DNA from: Rudaeicoccus suwonensis
GTDB taxonomy: Bacteria > Actinomycetota > Actinomycetes > Actinomycetales > Dermatophilaceae
NCBI RefSeq assembly: GCF_007829035.1
Contig: NZ_VIVQ01000001.1
Location: 1,240,001 to 1,304,000, forward strand
DNA: 64,000 nucleotides
Direction of reading: 5' to 3'
Each line of letters opens with the position of its first letter. Position 1 is the first letter of the stretch. The notes under the pieces were generated by a model. It ran no database searches. It was given only the letters and a program-made list of their open reading frames with translations, and had not been told where the DNA came from. A program made the translations under genes and the position numbers. Positions 44,089 to 52,686 of this stretch are shown one piece after another.

Positions 44089-44976
44089 TTACAGCCGCAG
44101 GTCCGAGTCCTGTGCGGTGAAGCGATCGCGGACGAATCGGTAGTGACTCAGCATCTGGTCATCGCGGGTTGCACTCGCTGACGCCATCACCTCGTTGACC
44201 GCGCCGTGCAGCAAGGTCAGTTGTTCCATCAACAGGTCTTCGCCGGTGCGGCCGGCGTCGAGCGGCCGTGTGCGCGCCGTGTGCGCGGGGAGGGCGAGAT
44301 AGGTCCGTATGGCGTTCGGGGCGAAGTCGTCACGGATCTGCTCCACCTCGAAGGTTTCTCGGCCGGTCAATCCGCCGGCGCTGAGATGACTCAACGTCTC
44401 CTCGCAGCGCCAGAACAATGCGTCCGCACTCTCTCGGGCGGGTGCGGGCAGGCGTGGGTCGGCCAGCATGGCAGCCACCGTGGACATTGCTTCGGCTGCT
44501 GCAGCATCGCTCGTCGGGGGCACGTCGACACTGGGCACTCGCAACGCATCGAGACGGGCCTTCTTCGCCTCGTGGCGCAGACGCCTGCGGCGGTTGCGTG
44601 CAACACCACCGGTGATCCACCACACGAACACCAGCGTTGCGAGCGGGATGAACACCCACGGAAACCGCCCGAGCGCGGCGGCTGTGATGCCGAACGCGAC
44701 AGCTCCCGCGACGGACTCCAGCAGGGCCGAGCGCACCTTGAAATAGGACCGGAAGATGAACGATGCGGTGGCCGCGAGGGTCAGCGCCATACCGACCTCG
44801 ACCGTCCACCAGCTGTTTCGGAACAGCACTGCGGCGGCCAGCAGCAGCACGATCGCCATCCGTGCGGGGCGGCGCCGCGCCGGGCGCCGGGCGAAGCCCG
44901 TCGCGCACAGCGCGACAATGCAGAATGCGCTCAGCAGCGACGCCATCCATTCGACAGCAGCTGGAATCTCGAACAT
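44089..44976 (-). CDS. Uncharacterised membrane protein with helical cytoplasmic domain
   Basis: This 295-residue protein has about five hydrophobic segments in residues 10-125 (for example SLLSAFCIVALCATGFA and VFIPLATLVFVWWITGGV). A basic stretch RNRRRRLRHEAKKARLDALR and a soluble helical domain of 160 residues follow. The soluble part contains EQIRDDFAPNAIRTYLALPA and LLMEQLTLLHGAVNEVMA, which loosely recall XpaC-like proteins, but I would not assign that family. It is monocistronic, facing a 274-base region (44977-45250) in which I see no gene, only the likely promoters of this gene and the LCP unit. Confidence 0.6.
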   Translation of the reverse strand: MFEIPAAVEWMASLLSAFCIVALCATGFARRPARRRPARMAIVLLLAAAVLFRNSWWTVEVGMALTLAATASFIFRSYFKVRSALLESVAGAVAFGITAAALGRFPWVFIPLATLVFVWWITGGVARNRRRRLRHEAKKARLDALRVPSVDVPPTSDAAAAEAMSTVAAMLADPRLPAPARESADALFWRCEETLSHLSAGGLTGRETFEVEQIRDDFAPNAIRTYLALPAHTARTRPLDAGRTGEDLLMEQLTLLHGAVNEVMASASATRDDQMLSHYRFVRDRFTAQDSDLRL

Positions 44977-45250
44977 GTGCGGGGCTCCCGGGGTGGCGAT
45001 GCGGCGCTGACGGCACCGCGTCCGACCACCGTACGCCGATCCGGTCCATGATGCGATATGTCGCGAGTTGACGGCGGTGCCCGTCGCGTGAATTTCTCTC
45101 GCCTAACGTGCGGCTGGTTCACAGTTCTCGCACGGCAAAGTCTCACGAAGGAACTTTACGATCGTCCTTCGGCCCGGGTACGGCAAGCTGCCCCTTCCCG
45201 GCCCGGGCCCACCAACGCAGCGCGCCGCCAGCGACGAATGAGGAGAACTG

Positions 45251-45289
45251 ATGTTGGAGCGTTACGACCGGTCGTACCTCGATGACTGA
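45251..45289 (+). CDS. 12-codon upstream ORF coupled to the LCP gene
   Basis: AGGAG followed by five bases and ATG 45251 gives the best ribosome-binding site in the area. The ORF encodes MLERYDRSYLDD and stops at 45287-45289, overlapping the LCP start codon at 45282. The LCP gene itself has no Shine-Dalgarno sequence and its frame is closed just upstream by a TGA at 45249. Terminating ribosomes on this ORF would therefore be positioned to start LCP translation. Whether the peptide matters in itself is unknown. Confidence 0.55.
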   Translation: MLERYDRSYLDD

Positions 45290-46700
45290 TCGCCACCGTC
45301 TCCCAGGTCAGCCGCCGTTGGGGCCGTCGGATCGACCACAGGGGCCGTCATACACCTCAGGCGTTCCGAGTGGATCACCCGGTCCTGGACGGCGCCGCAG
45401 CCAGCTTCAGCGCCAGGCCGCACGGCGCAAGGTTCGGCGACGCCGCATCCTGGCGGGAGTTCTCGTCGTAGCGCTCGTCGTCGTCGGTGCGGGCATCGGC
45501 TTCTACCTGCATCTGGACAAGAACCTGCACACCGTGAAACTCACCAGCGGCGGTGGCAAGGAGAAGAAGGACAACCAGGGCCGCACGCCGATCAACCTGC
45601 TGATCATCGGATCGGACACGAGGTCCAGCAGCGAGGACTGCAAGATCGGTGGTGACTGCTCGACATCGACGGAAACTGCTTCAAGCTCAGCGCCGGCAAC
45701 GTCGTCGGCAGCGAATGCCGACGTCGAAATGCTGGTGCACATCTCCGCCGACCGCAGCAACGCGACCGTGATGAGCATCCCGCGCGACACCTACATCAAG
45801 GTTCCGGCCTGCACTGATCCTTCGACGGGTGCGACTGAGACGCCGCACATGGACCGGATCAACAGCACTCTGCAGTACGGCCCGAACTGCACCGTGGCCG
45901 CTGTGCACCAGCTGACGGGTGTGCCGATCGACCACTTCATGGTGATCGACTTCGCCGGTGTCGTGAAGATGTCCGATGCCGTCGGCGGTGTGAACGTCTG
46001 TGTCGACAACAACGTCTACGACCCGTACTCCCACCTGAAGTTGACGAAGGGGGACCACACGCTCAAGGGCCTCGCCGCCTTGGAGTTCCTGCGGACCCGC
46101 CACGGCTTCGGTGATGGCAGCGATATCGGACGCACCGTCGCGCAGCACATCTTCTTGTCCTCGATGCTGCGGAACATGGAGAGCGCGTCGACGCTGACCA
46201 ACCCGGTGAAGGTGGTTGAGCTCGCGGACGCTGCGACGTCGGCGATCACTGTCGACACCGGCCTGGGCAGCGTGGCCGACCTGACCAGCCTGGCCTACCA
46301 GATGAACCAGGTGCCCGGCGACCGGACCACCTTCGTGACGATGCCCAACGTGCCGTACGCGCCGAACCCGAACGTCGTGGTGCCGGCGGGCAACGCTCAG
46401 GCGTTGTTCACCAAGATCGCCGACGACGTGAGCCTGTCCCAGCCCAAGGCCACCGCTTCGGCTTCGGCTTCGGCATCGCCGTCGGCCAGTGCGTCAGCCA
46501 GCACCTCTCCGTCCACTCCAGCCACCACGACCCCGTCGTCGGCCGCGCAACCGTCGGCAACCGACTACGCGATGACTGTCGACGGAGCCCAGGGCTGTGC
46601 TCAGGTCAGTCATGCGTACACGGTCGAGGTCAACGGCGTCATCATGAATCCGATCGAGGCCTTCTCGGCCAGTCCGAACGTGCCGCTTTCGGCGCCCTGA
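45282..46700 (+). CDS. LCP (LytR-CpsA-Psr) family cell-wall ligase
   Basis: This 472-residue protein has a 55-residue basic cytoplasmic N-terminus, one membrane helix (ILAGVLVVALVVVGAGIGFY) and an extracellular LCP domain. INLLIIGSDTR, the conserved arginines in SIPRDTYIKVP, MDRINSTLQYG and ALEFLRTRHGFGDGSDIGRT are the family signatures. LCP enzymes attach wall polymers to peptidoglycan from lipid carriers. After residue 385 comes a tandem Ala-Ser region from a (GCTTCG) repeat, then a Pro/Thr/Ser stretch and a short end domain with two cysteines nearby (GAQGCAQVSH has one). The first available ATG is 45282, which lacks a ribosome-binding site and overlaps a 12-codon uORF. Confidence 0.9.
   Translation: MTDRHRLPGQPPLGPSDRPQGPSYTSGVPSGSPGPGRRRSQLQRQAARRKVRRRRILAGVLVVALVVVGAGIGFYLHLDKNLHTVKLTSGGGKEKKDNQGRTPINLLIIGSDTRSSSEDCKIGGDCSTSTETASSSAPATSSAANADVEMLVHISADRSNATVMSIPRDTYIKVPACTDPSTGATETPHMDRINSTLQYGPNCTVAAVHQLTGVPIDHFMVIDFAGVVKMSDAVGGVNVCVDNNVYDPYSHLKLTKGDHTLKGLAALEFLRTRHGFGDGSDIGRTVAQHIFLSSMLRNMESASTLTNPVKVVELADAATSAITVDTGLGSVADLTSLAYQMNQVPGDRTTFVTMPNVPYAPNPNVVVPAGNAQALFTKIADDVSLSQPKATASASASASPSASASASTSPSTPATTTPSSAAQPSATDYAMTVDGAQGCAQVSHAYTVEVNGVIMNPIEAFSASPNVPLSAP
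46455..46478 (+). repeat. In-frame hexanucleotide repeat in the LCP gene
   Basis: Three GCTTCG units and a fourth GCATCG unit code for alternating Ala-Ser. Being in frame, length changes would only alter the linker after the LCP domain. Confidence 0.7.
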
Positions 46701-46713
46701 TCTCTCGCGGCGT

Positions 46714-46750
46714 CCGTCACACCGACCCGAGGGTGGTGCTGGTGTGACGG
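46714..46750 (+). terminator. Hairpin after the LCP gene
   Basis: CCGTCACACC and GGTGTGACGG form a perfect 10-bp stem. The 17-base loop contains a nested ACCC-GA-GGGT hairpin. It begins 13 bases after the LCP stop. A CACAAT box at 46756-46761 may start the next transcript. Confidence 0.7.
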
Positions 46751-46855
46751 ATGCGGCACAATAGCTCTCGCACGCGAGTGCACAGGCGATCGAGTCTCAA
46801 TTCGTCGATCGAGGTCGTTGGGGAAGACGTCCCTCGAGATGACAAGGAGGCTCGG

Positions 46856-47371
46856 ATGTCTGCTGCACATGCCCGTGCCGTGACACGCGGGGTGGTGTTC
46901 ATTCACTCCACCCCGGCAGCGCTGTGCCCGCACATCGGGTGGGCTATCGAGAGCATTCTTGGCGTGGCGGCTCCCGTGGACTGGATCAAGCAACCTGTCT
47001 CGCCTGATCTGGTGCGTACGGAGGTGTCGTGGATGGGCGACCCCGGCACCGGTGCTCGACTGGCCAGCGCGCTGCGCGGGTGGGAGAACGTCCGTTACGA
47101 GGTGACCGAGGAGCCCAGCCCCGGCGCCGACGGCTCCCGCTGGTCGCACACGCCGTCGCTCGGTATCCACCACACCTGGACGTCCGCAAGCGGCGATGCG
47201 GTGGTGTCCGAGGACCGCTTGCGCTCGGCACTGGCTGCCAGCAAGGGGGACCCCGAGCAGTTTCGTGTCGAGATGGCCGAGTTGCTCGGCACCGCATGGG
47301 ACCAGGAGCTCGAACCCTTCCGGTATGCCGGCGACGGTGCCCCGGTCCGGTGGCTGCACCGCGTGTCCTGA
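46856..47371 (+). CDS. DUF3145 family protein
   Basis: This 171-residue soluble protein matches the actinobacterial DUF3145 family along its whole length: VTRGVVFIHSTPAALCPHIGWA, here as GVVFIHSTPAALCPHI, then WIKQPVSPDLVRTEVSW, WENVRYEVTEEPSPGADG and FRYAGDGAPVRWLHRVS. The family is conserved in most actinobacteria and its function is unknown. AAGGAGG lies eight bases before ATG 46856. It is followed by a very long palindromic terminator shared with fabF. Confidence 0.88.
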   Translation: MSAAHARAVTRGVVFIHSTPAALCPHIGWAIESILGVAAPVDWIKQPVSPDLVRTEVSWMGDPGTGARLASALRGWENVRYEVTEEPSPGADGSRWSHTPSLGIHHTWTSASGDAVVSEDRLRSALAASKGDPEQFRVEMAELLGTAWDQELEPFRYAGDGAPVRWLHRVS

Positions 47372-47397
47372 CCCAGACCGGTCTGGCAGAACCTCCG

Positions 47398-47461
47398 AAC
47401 GTCATACGTCAGCGGCGCCCACCCTTACAAGCAGAGGGTGGGCGCCGTTATGTATGACGTT
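47398..47461. terminator. Long two-tier palindromic terminator between DUF3145 and fabF
   Basis: The inner stem CGGCGCCCACCCT/AGGGTGGGCGCCG is 13 bp, perfect, with a nine-base loop (47413-47447). Outside it AACGTCATAC (47398-47407) pairs perfectly with GTATGACGTT (47452-47461) across small internal loops. The structure lies between two converging genes and ends just before the fabF stop codon. Confidence 0.85.
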
Positions 47462-47474
47462 CGCGCGTCGCGCG

Positions 47475-48719
47475 TCAGACGCTCTTGATCACGATGGCGA
47501 TGTTGTGGCCACCGAAACCGAAGGCATTGCTCATGGCGGCGATGTCACCCTCGGGCAGTGCACGGTGCTTGCCGAGCACCAGGTCGAGATCGATGCTCGG
47601 GTCGACCTCGGTCGTGTTGATCGTGGCCGGGACGATGCGCTCCTTGATGCTGAGCACGGTGATGAGGGCCTCCAGCGCACCGGCGGCGCCGAGCAGGTGA
47701 CCGGTCATCGACTTGGTGCCGGTCAGGCACACACCGTCGACGGCGTCTCCGAACGCGCGACGGATAGACACCGCCTCGGCCTGGTCGCCGACTGGGGTCG
47801 AGGTGGCGTGCGCGTTGATGTGCACGATGTCGCGCGGCGTGAGGCCGGCGAAATCGATGGCTTCGTTCATGGCGCGTGCCTGGCCCACGCCCTCCGGGTC
47901 GCCGGCCGTGATGTGGTAGGCATCGGCCGACATACCGATGCTGGCGAATTCGGCATAGATCTTGGCGCCGCGAGCCACTGCGTGCTCGTAGGACTCCAGG
48001 ATCATGACCGCCGCACCCTCTGCGAGCAGGAAGCCGTCGCGGTCGGTCGCCCATGGGCGCGAGGCGGCCGTGGGGTCGTCGTTGCGACGCGACAGTGCCT
48101 GTGCCGCAGCAAAACCGGCGATCGGCAGCGGGTGGATCGCAGCTTCGCTACCGCCGGCGATGGCGATGTCGGCGCGACCGGCACGGATCATGTCCGCCGC
48201 CATACCCATTGACTCCGCGCCGGAAGCGCAGGCCGACACGGCCGTGTGGGCACCGGCACGTGCCTTGAACTCCAGTGACACCATGCCGGATGCGGCATTC
48301 GGCATCAGCATCGGCACCGTGAGCGGGTAGACGCGACGTGGCCCTTTCTCCTTGAGCACGTCGTACTGGTCGAGCAGGCTGTGTACGCCACCGATGCCCG
48401 TGCCGATCGCGGCCAGCAGACGCTCGGGCTCGATGTCGGGCTCGCCGGCGTCGGCCCACGCCTCGCGCGCCGCGATCATCGCGTACTGCGAGAAGGGGTC
48501 CATGCGGCGGGTCTCGACCTTCTTGAGCACTTCGCCCGGCGGTTGCTTGAGATTCGCGGCGAAGGTGACCGGAAGTTCGTACCGGTCCAGCCATTCCTGC
48601 GGGAGCGGACGCGCGCCGGACTCGCCGGCCAGCAGTCCCTGCCACGTCTCCGTGGCCGTACCCCCGACGGGGGTGGTGGCACCGATGCCGGTGACGACGA
48701 CGCGCGTATGAGCGCTCAT
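47475..48719 (-). CDS. fabF: 3-oxoacyl-[acyl-carrier-protein] synthase II
   Basis: This 414-residue condensing enzyme extends acyl-ACP with malonyl-ACP. The catalytic triad is Cys164 (VSACASGAES), His304 (INAHATSTPVGD) and His341 (TKSMTGHLLGAAG). MSNAFGFGGHNIAIVI closes the protein as usual. It is the last gene of fabD-fabH-acpP-fabF, 87 bases after acpP, and ends at a long bidirectional terminator. In streptomycetes the same operon is activated by FasR, whose likely homologue lies upstream of fabD here. Confidence 0.95.
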   Translation of the reverse strand: MSAHTRVVVTGIGATTPVGGTATETWQGLLAGESGARPLPQEWLDRYELPVTFAANLKQPPGEVLKKVETRRMDPFSQYAMIAAREAWADAGEPDIEPERLLAAIGTGIGGVHSLLDQYDVLKEKGPRRVYPLTVPMLMPNAASGMVSLEFKARAGAHTAVSACASGAESMGMAADMIRAGRADIAIAGGSEAAIHPLPIAGFAAAQALSRRNDDPTAASRPWATDRDGFLLAEGAAVMILESYEHAVARGAKIYAEFASIGMSADAYHITAGDPEGVGQARAMNEAIDFAGLTPRDIVHINAHATSTPVGDQAEAVSIRRAFGDAVDGVCLTGTKSMTGHLLGAAGALEALITVLSIKERIVPATINTTEVDPSIDLDLVLGKHRALPEGDIAAMSNAFGFGGHNIAIVIKSV

Positions 48720-48806
48720 GCAATGGCTCCTGTTGTCTGGGATCTGATCGATCGGATGTGCCGCTGCTCGTGCCGCGGGGCCTGGTGGCCCCACGGCACG
48801 AGAAGG

Positions 48807-49055
48807 TCAGCCCTGGGCGTTCTGGATGTACTTGACCGCGTCACCGACGGTGGTGAGGTTCTTGACCTCGTCGTCGGGGATGCGCACGCCGAACTTCTCC
48901 TCGGCGTTGACCACGATCGTCATCATCGACAGCGAGTCGATGTCGAGGTCGTCGGTGAAGGACTTCTCGGGCTGCACGTCGGCAGCCTCGACGCCGGTCT
49001 CTTCGTTGACGATCTCTGCGAGGCCCTCGAGGATCTCCTGGTCGGTCTGCGCCAT
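48807..49055 (-). CDS. acpP: Acyl carrier protein
   Basis: This 82-residue acidic four-helix protein carries growing acyl chains. The phosphopantetheine attachment site is Ser41 in DDLDIDSLSMM. VRIPDDEVKNLTTVGDAVKY is the conserved C-terminal half. ATG 49055 follows a good ribosome-binding site (AAGGAGAA). It lies 90 bases after fabH and 87 bases before fabF on the same strand. The low number of other biosynthetic genes around supports the primary-metabolism ACP. Confidence 0.95.
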   Translation of the reverse strand: MAQTDQEILEGLAEIVNEETGVEAADVQPEKSFTDDLDIDSLSMMTIVVNAEEKFGVRIPDDEVKNLTTVGDAVKYIQNAQG

Positions 49056-49145
49056 GTTAGTTCTCCTTGAATAGTGTTGCTTTTGAACAGTTTTCAATCG
49101 GGCTGACCCGGATTTCCCGCCGGGCCGCGGGTGCCTGTATGCCGA

Positions 49146-50213
49146 TCAGGGCAGTTCGATCACTTGGGCGGCGTAGACCAGCCCGGCACCGAAGCCGATC
49201 TGCAGTGCGAGCCCGCCGTGCGGCGCCTCACCCTCGCGCAGCATCCGCTCGGTCGCGAGCGGAATCGAGGCCGCCGAGGTGTTGCCGGTCTCGCTGATGT
49301 CGCGCGCGACAGGTATGTCGGCCGGCAGTTTCAGTTGCTTGATCATCGCGTCGACGATGCGCATGTTCGCCTGGTGCGGGATGAAGACGTCGAGGTCGTC
49401 GGCGGTGATTCCGGCAGCGTCGATGGCTTTCTGCGCGACTGGTGCCATCGACCAGACGGCCCAACGGAAGACCGACTGGCCCGCCATACCGATCGACACT
49501 GCGGTGCGGGTGTGACCGGGCTCGGCGGCTTCGGCGGCGCCCTCGGGGGTGTCGAGACGGTCGAGCACGTCGGTCCACGGCGTGCGCTGAGCGATGGTCT
49601 CCCAGTGGCTGCCGTCCGAACCCCAGACGGTCGGGCCGATCGCGGCGTGATCGGACGGTCCGACCACGGCGGCGCCGGCTCCGTCGGCGAAGATGAACGA
49701 GGTGCCGCGATCGTGCTTGTCGGTGAAGTCGGACAGTTTCTCGACGCCGATGACCAGGACATGCTCGGCGCTGCCGCCTCTGACCATGTCCGATGCCAGT
49801 GAGATCGCGTGACAATAGCCGGCGCAGGCTGCCGAGATGTCGAAGGCCGGCACGCCTTCGGCCCCGATGCGCGTCGCGAGCAGTGGTGCTGCGGCCGGGG
49901 TCTGGTAGGGATGGGTCACGGTCGCCACGATCACTGCGCTCAGCTGATCCGGGCGGATGCCGGCCATCTCAAGGGCAGGCAACGCGGCGGCCTCGGCCAT
50001 GTCGATGACGGTCTGCTCGGGCGCGGCCCAGCGACGGCTGACGATGCCGGTGCGTTCGCGGATCCACTGGTCGGAGGAGTCGATCCAGGTGCAGACCTCT
50101 TCATTGGTGATCACCCGCTCCGGCCGGTAGCCGCCGACGCCCATGATGCGAGCGAAGCGTGCGCCGATGCTGGCCTGCAGCGTGCCGGTGTTCTTCGGTG
50201 AGGGAGCCATCAT
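49146..50213 (-). CDS. fabH: 3-oxoacyl-[acyl-carrier-protein] synthase III
   Basis: This initiating condensing enzyme of about 355 residues joins an acyl-CoA primer to malonyl-ACP. The triad is Cys130 (SAACAGY), His280 (IPHQANMRI) and Asn311 (ETGNTSAASIP). The start is ATG 50213, overlapping the fabD stop by four bases, or the adjacent ATG 50210. Actinobacterial FabH usually accepts branched primers; this cannot be read reliably here. A 355-residue length is slightly longer than typical because of the first 20 residues. Confidence 0.95.
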   Translation of the reverse strand: MMAPSPKNTGTLQASIGARFARIMGVGGYRPERVITNEEVCTWIDSSDQWIRERTGIVSRRWAAPEQTVIDMAEAAALPALEMAGIRPDQLSAVIVATVTHPYQTPAAAPLLATRIGAEGVPAFDISAACAGYCHAISLASDMVRGGSAEHVLVIGVEKLSDFTDKHDRGTSFIFADGAGAAVVGPSDHAAIGPTVWGSDGSHWETIAQRTPWTDVLDRLDTPEGAAEAAEPGHTRTAVSIGMAGQSVFRWAVWSMAPVAQKAIDAAGITADDLDVFIPHQANMRIVDAMIKQLKLPADIPVARDISETGNTSAASIPLATERMLREGEAPHGGLALQIGFGAGLVYAAQVIELP

Positions 50214-51190
50214 GCACCTGCTGTCGTGTCGTCGGTGGTAGCCGGTGCTGCGTGGTCGCGGATCATCCGGGCGGCCGCGTCGAGGTCGTCCGGGGACTTC
50301 AGCGCCAGAATCTCGACACCGCGCAGCTCGCGCTTGGCCAGCCCGGCGAGGGTGCCGGCCGGCGGGAGTTCGATCAGACCGGTGACTCCGAGTTGCCGCA
50401 TCGTCTTCATGGTGAGGTCCCATCGCACCGGGCTGCTGACCTGGGTGACCAGGCGCCGGAGAACCTCTGTGCCGTCGGTGACCTCGGCGCCGTCCTTGTT
50501 GCTGAGCAATCGGATGCGCGGATCGTGGGTACCGATCGCCCGGGCGTAACCCGCCAGGGTGTCGGTCGCCGATGCCATGTGCTGGGTGTGGAATGCGCCG
50601 GCGACTGCGAGCGGGATCACCTTCGCCTTCGCCGGGGGCGCGTCCTTGAGCGCGGCGAGCTGGTCGAGGGTGCCGGCCGCGACGATCTGACCGGCGCCGT
50701 TGATGTTCGCCGGGGTCAGGCCGTGGGAAGCCAGCGTGTGCAACACGTCGTCGACCTCGCCGCCGAGAACCGCCGTCATGCCGGTCGGGGTCACGGCGCT
50801 GGCCCGGGCCATCAGTCGGCCGCGTTCGCGCACAAAGACCATTGCCTGCTCGCCGGAGATGACACCTGCCGCGGCGGACGCGGTGATCTCACCGACGGAG
50901 TGACCGGCGGTGACGCCGACGACACCCGACAGTGCCGTGTCGTGCCCGACGACCGCGGGCAGGGTCACCAGACCGGCGGCCACGAGCAGGGGCTGAGCGA
51001 CTGCGGTGTCCTTGATCGTGTCCGCGTCAGAGGTGGTGCCGTGTGCCACGAGGTCGATGCCGGCAGTGGCGGACAGCCAGGTCAGCTGGTCGCGCACGCC
51101 GGGGAGTTCGAGCCATGAGGCCAGGAAGCCGGGTTTCTGGGAGCCCTGTCCGGGGCACACGATCGCAAGCACAGGACCACTCTCGTGCAT
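50210..51190 (-). CDS. fabD: Malonyl-CoA:ACP transacylase
   Basis: This 326-residue enzyme loads malonyl onto ACP. The nucleophile is Ser98 in TAGHSVGEI and the partner His201 in AGAFHTQHM; AIVCPGQGSQKPGFL is the usual N-terminal motif. ATG 51190 was chosen because this motif follows closely, although the frame is open to 51256. It is the first gene of the fab operon. The upstream region carries two inverted repeats that could be regulator sites, and the fasR-like gene lies just before them. Confidence 0.94.
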   Translation of the reverse strand: MHESGPVLAIVCPGQGSQKPGFLASWLELPGVRDQLTWLSATAGIDLVAHGTTSDADTIKDTAVAQPLLVAAGLVTLPAVVGHDTALSGVVGVTAGHSVGEITASAAAGVISGEQAMVFVRERGRLMARASAVTPTGMTAVLGGEVDDVLHTLASHGLTPANINGAGQIVAAGTLDQLAALKDAPPAKAKVIPLAVAGAFHTQHMASATDTLAGYARAIGTHDPRIRLLSNKDGAEVTDGTEVLRRLVTQVSSPVRWDLTMKTMRQLGVTGLIELPPAGTLAGLAKRELRGVEILALKSPDDLDAAARMIRDHAAPATTDDTTAGA

Positions 51191-51205
51191 GGTCGGCTGT
51201 GACGA

Positions 51206-51259
51206 GGTCACCGAAACCGACCAAGCTGGTGACCAGGTTTTGTAGGAGTTCCACAACTC
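51206..51259. promoter_or_regulatory. Inverted repeats in the fabD upstream region
   Basis: GGTCACC (51206-51212) and GGTGACC (51228-51234) are perfect inverted arms 15 bases apart. GAGTT-CCAC-AACTC (51246-51259) lies beside them. They are in the 113-base gap between fasR and fabD and are candidates for the FasR activator site; no consensus is known to me for comparison. Confidence 0.35.
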
Positions 51260-51303
51260 TGGGCAACGTCCCGGGTGCTACGAGCAGTGCAGTATGACGC
51301 AGG

Positions 51304-52434
51304 TCACAATCGTGACAAAGCCATCGCCAGCCTGATGCTGAAAGCGTCGCGCGGGTTGGTCACGTCATAGCCGGTCAGTTCGGTCACGCGGCCCAGCCGG
51401 TAGCGGACAGTGTTCGGATGCACGAACAGCAGGCGAGCCGTCGCCTCCAGGTTGGTGTGGTCGAGATAGACCGCGATCGTCTCGCGCAACGCCGGGCGGT
51501 CGGCAAGGGGCCGGGTCACACGATCGATGAGGCCGCGGCGAGCGCGGCCGTCGCCGGCGAGAGCGCGTTCGGCCAGCAGTTCCTCCGCCAGGCACGGTCG
51601 TGGAGCGTCCGGCCACGCGGGCGCTGCGGCATACCCGGACAGAGCGGCACGGGCACTGCGGCCTGCGGCATACAAGTGGGGGACCAGCGGACCGGCAACG
51701 ACCGGCCCGGCGCCCCACAGGTGCTGGATCTGCGCGGCGGTCGCCACCGGATCGCTCACACCGCCCAGAATCGTGACGAGCATGCGGCCCTGCACAGAAC
51801 CCAGGGCGACGAGTCCGGCGTGGGAAGCACTGTGCCGCAAGCGTTCCAGCGCTTCGCTGCCGGAGCCGGACGGCGCTGATCCGGCCACCACCGTCACGCC
51901 GCGCACCTCGTCCCAGCCGAGCGCTGCGACCCTCGAACGCAGCGACTCGTCGGCCTCGCCGCGCAGCACCGCGTCGACCACGAGCGCCTCCAGCCGGGCA
52001 TCCCAGGCGCCCCGTGACTCCGCCGCCTGGGCGTAGACGTGGGCGGCGGCGAACGCGATCTCGCGCGAGTAGGTCAGCACCGCCTCACGCAGTTGCTGCT
52101 CCTCGCCGGGCGCGGCCAGCAAGGGCACCTCTGTCTCGACGACGTCGATGACCGTGCGAACCATCTCCAGGGTCTGCTGCAACGCGATCGAGCGGGTGAG
52201 GTCGCGCGGGGCCGTGGCAAAGACGTCGATCGTCATCGGTGCTGCCGAGGTCGGATCGCGATACCAGTCGATGAAGGCGCCGATCCCGGCCTGGGCGATC
52301 AGGCCCACCCACGATCGGTCGTCCGCGCTCAGCTCGCGATACCAGTCGAAGCCGGCCTCCAGCCGGGCGATGGCAGCGGTCGACAGCTGACCGGCCTGCC
52401 GTTCGAGGCGTTCGCGGGTCGTCGGTGACGTCAC
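51304..52434 (-). CDS. fasR: PucR-family regulator, probable FasR
   Basis: This 376-residue protein has a C-terminal PucR-type helix-turn-helix, HTNLEATARLLFVHPNTVRY followed by RLGRVTELTGYDV. A GGDEF-like CdaR/PucR central region and an N-terminal helical domain with SWVGLIAQAGIGAFIDWYRD precede it. In Streptomyces coelicolor the regulator of this class next to fabD, FasR, activates the fabDHPF operon; position and architecture agree. GTG 52434 is preferred because TATGCT at 52442-52447 is placed for a leaderless start, and the alternative ATG 52446 overlaps that box. Confidence 0.85.
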   Translation of the reverse strand: MTSPTTRERLERQAGQLSTAAIARLEAGFDWYRELSADDRSWVGLIAQAGIGAFIDWYRDPTSAAPMTIDVFATAPRDLTRSIALQQTLEMVRTVIDVVETEVPLLAAPGEEQQLREAVLTYSREIAFAAAHVYAQAAESRGAWDARLEALVVDAVLRGEADESLRSRVAALGWDEVRGVTVVAGSAPSGSGSEALERLRHSASHAGLVALGSVQGRMLVTILGGVSDPVATAAQIQHLWGAGPVVAGPLVPHLYAAGRSARAALSGYAAAPAWPDAPRPCLAEELLAERALAGDGRARRGLIDRVTRPLADRPALRETIAVYLDHTNLEATARLLFVHPNTVRYRLGRVTELTGYDVTNPRDAFSIRLAMALSRL

Positions 52435-52441
52435 GCAGGCC

Positions 52442-52447
52442 AGCATA
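52442..52447 (-). promoter_or_regulatory. -10 box of fasR
   Basis: TATGCT on the minus strand is followed by seven bases and GTG 52434. The ATG at 52446 is part of this box and so unlikely to be a start codon. The rest of the 252-base gap to the glycerophosphodiesterase gene shows nothing recognisable. Confidence 0.5.
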
Positions 52448-52686
52448 TTTGGAGAACGTGCACAGGTGGCGCCGCTGGCGCCTGGGCCGGGCTCGGGCGC
52501 CGCCGGAGCACCGGACCACGAGTGCGACGAGATGTCGATCGCGGCCGCGCGAGCTGCGAGGTCTGCGACGACCAGCGTTCACCCACTGGTCGGCTCGATG
52601 CTGTCTCGCGGATGCCGTGCCGTCGAACCGGAGCAGTCGACTGGTGCTCGCGTACGACGACGATCGACGAACGGGATGAGTGTCAG

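Noticed and set aside
45058-45285. A 75-codon ORF ending at the LCP start codon (ATGA overlap)
   Set aside because: It starts without a ribosome-binding site, has no domain and an arginine/proline-rich composition typical of a chance frame. The short ORF from 45251 has a much better initiation signal.
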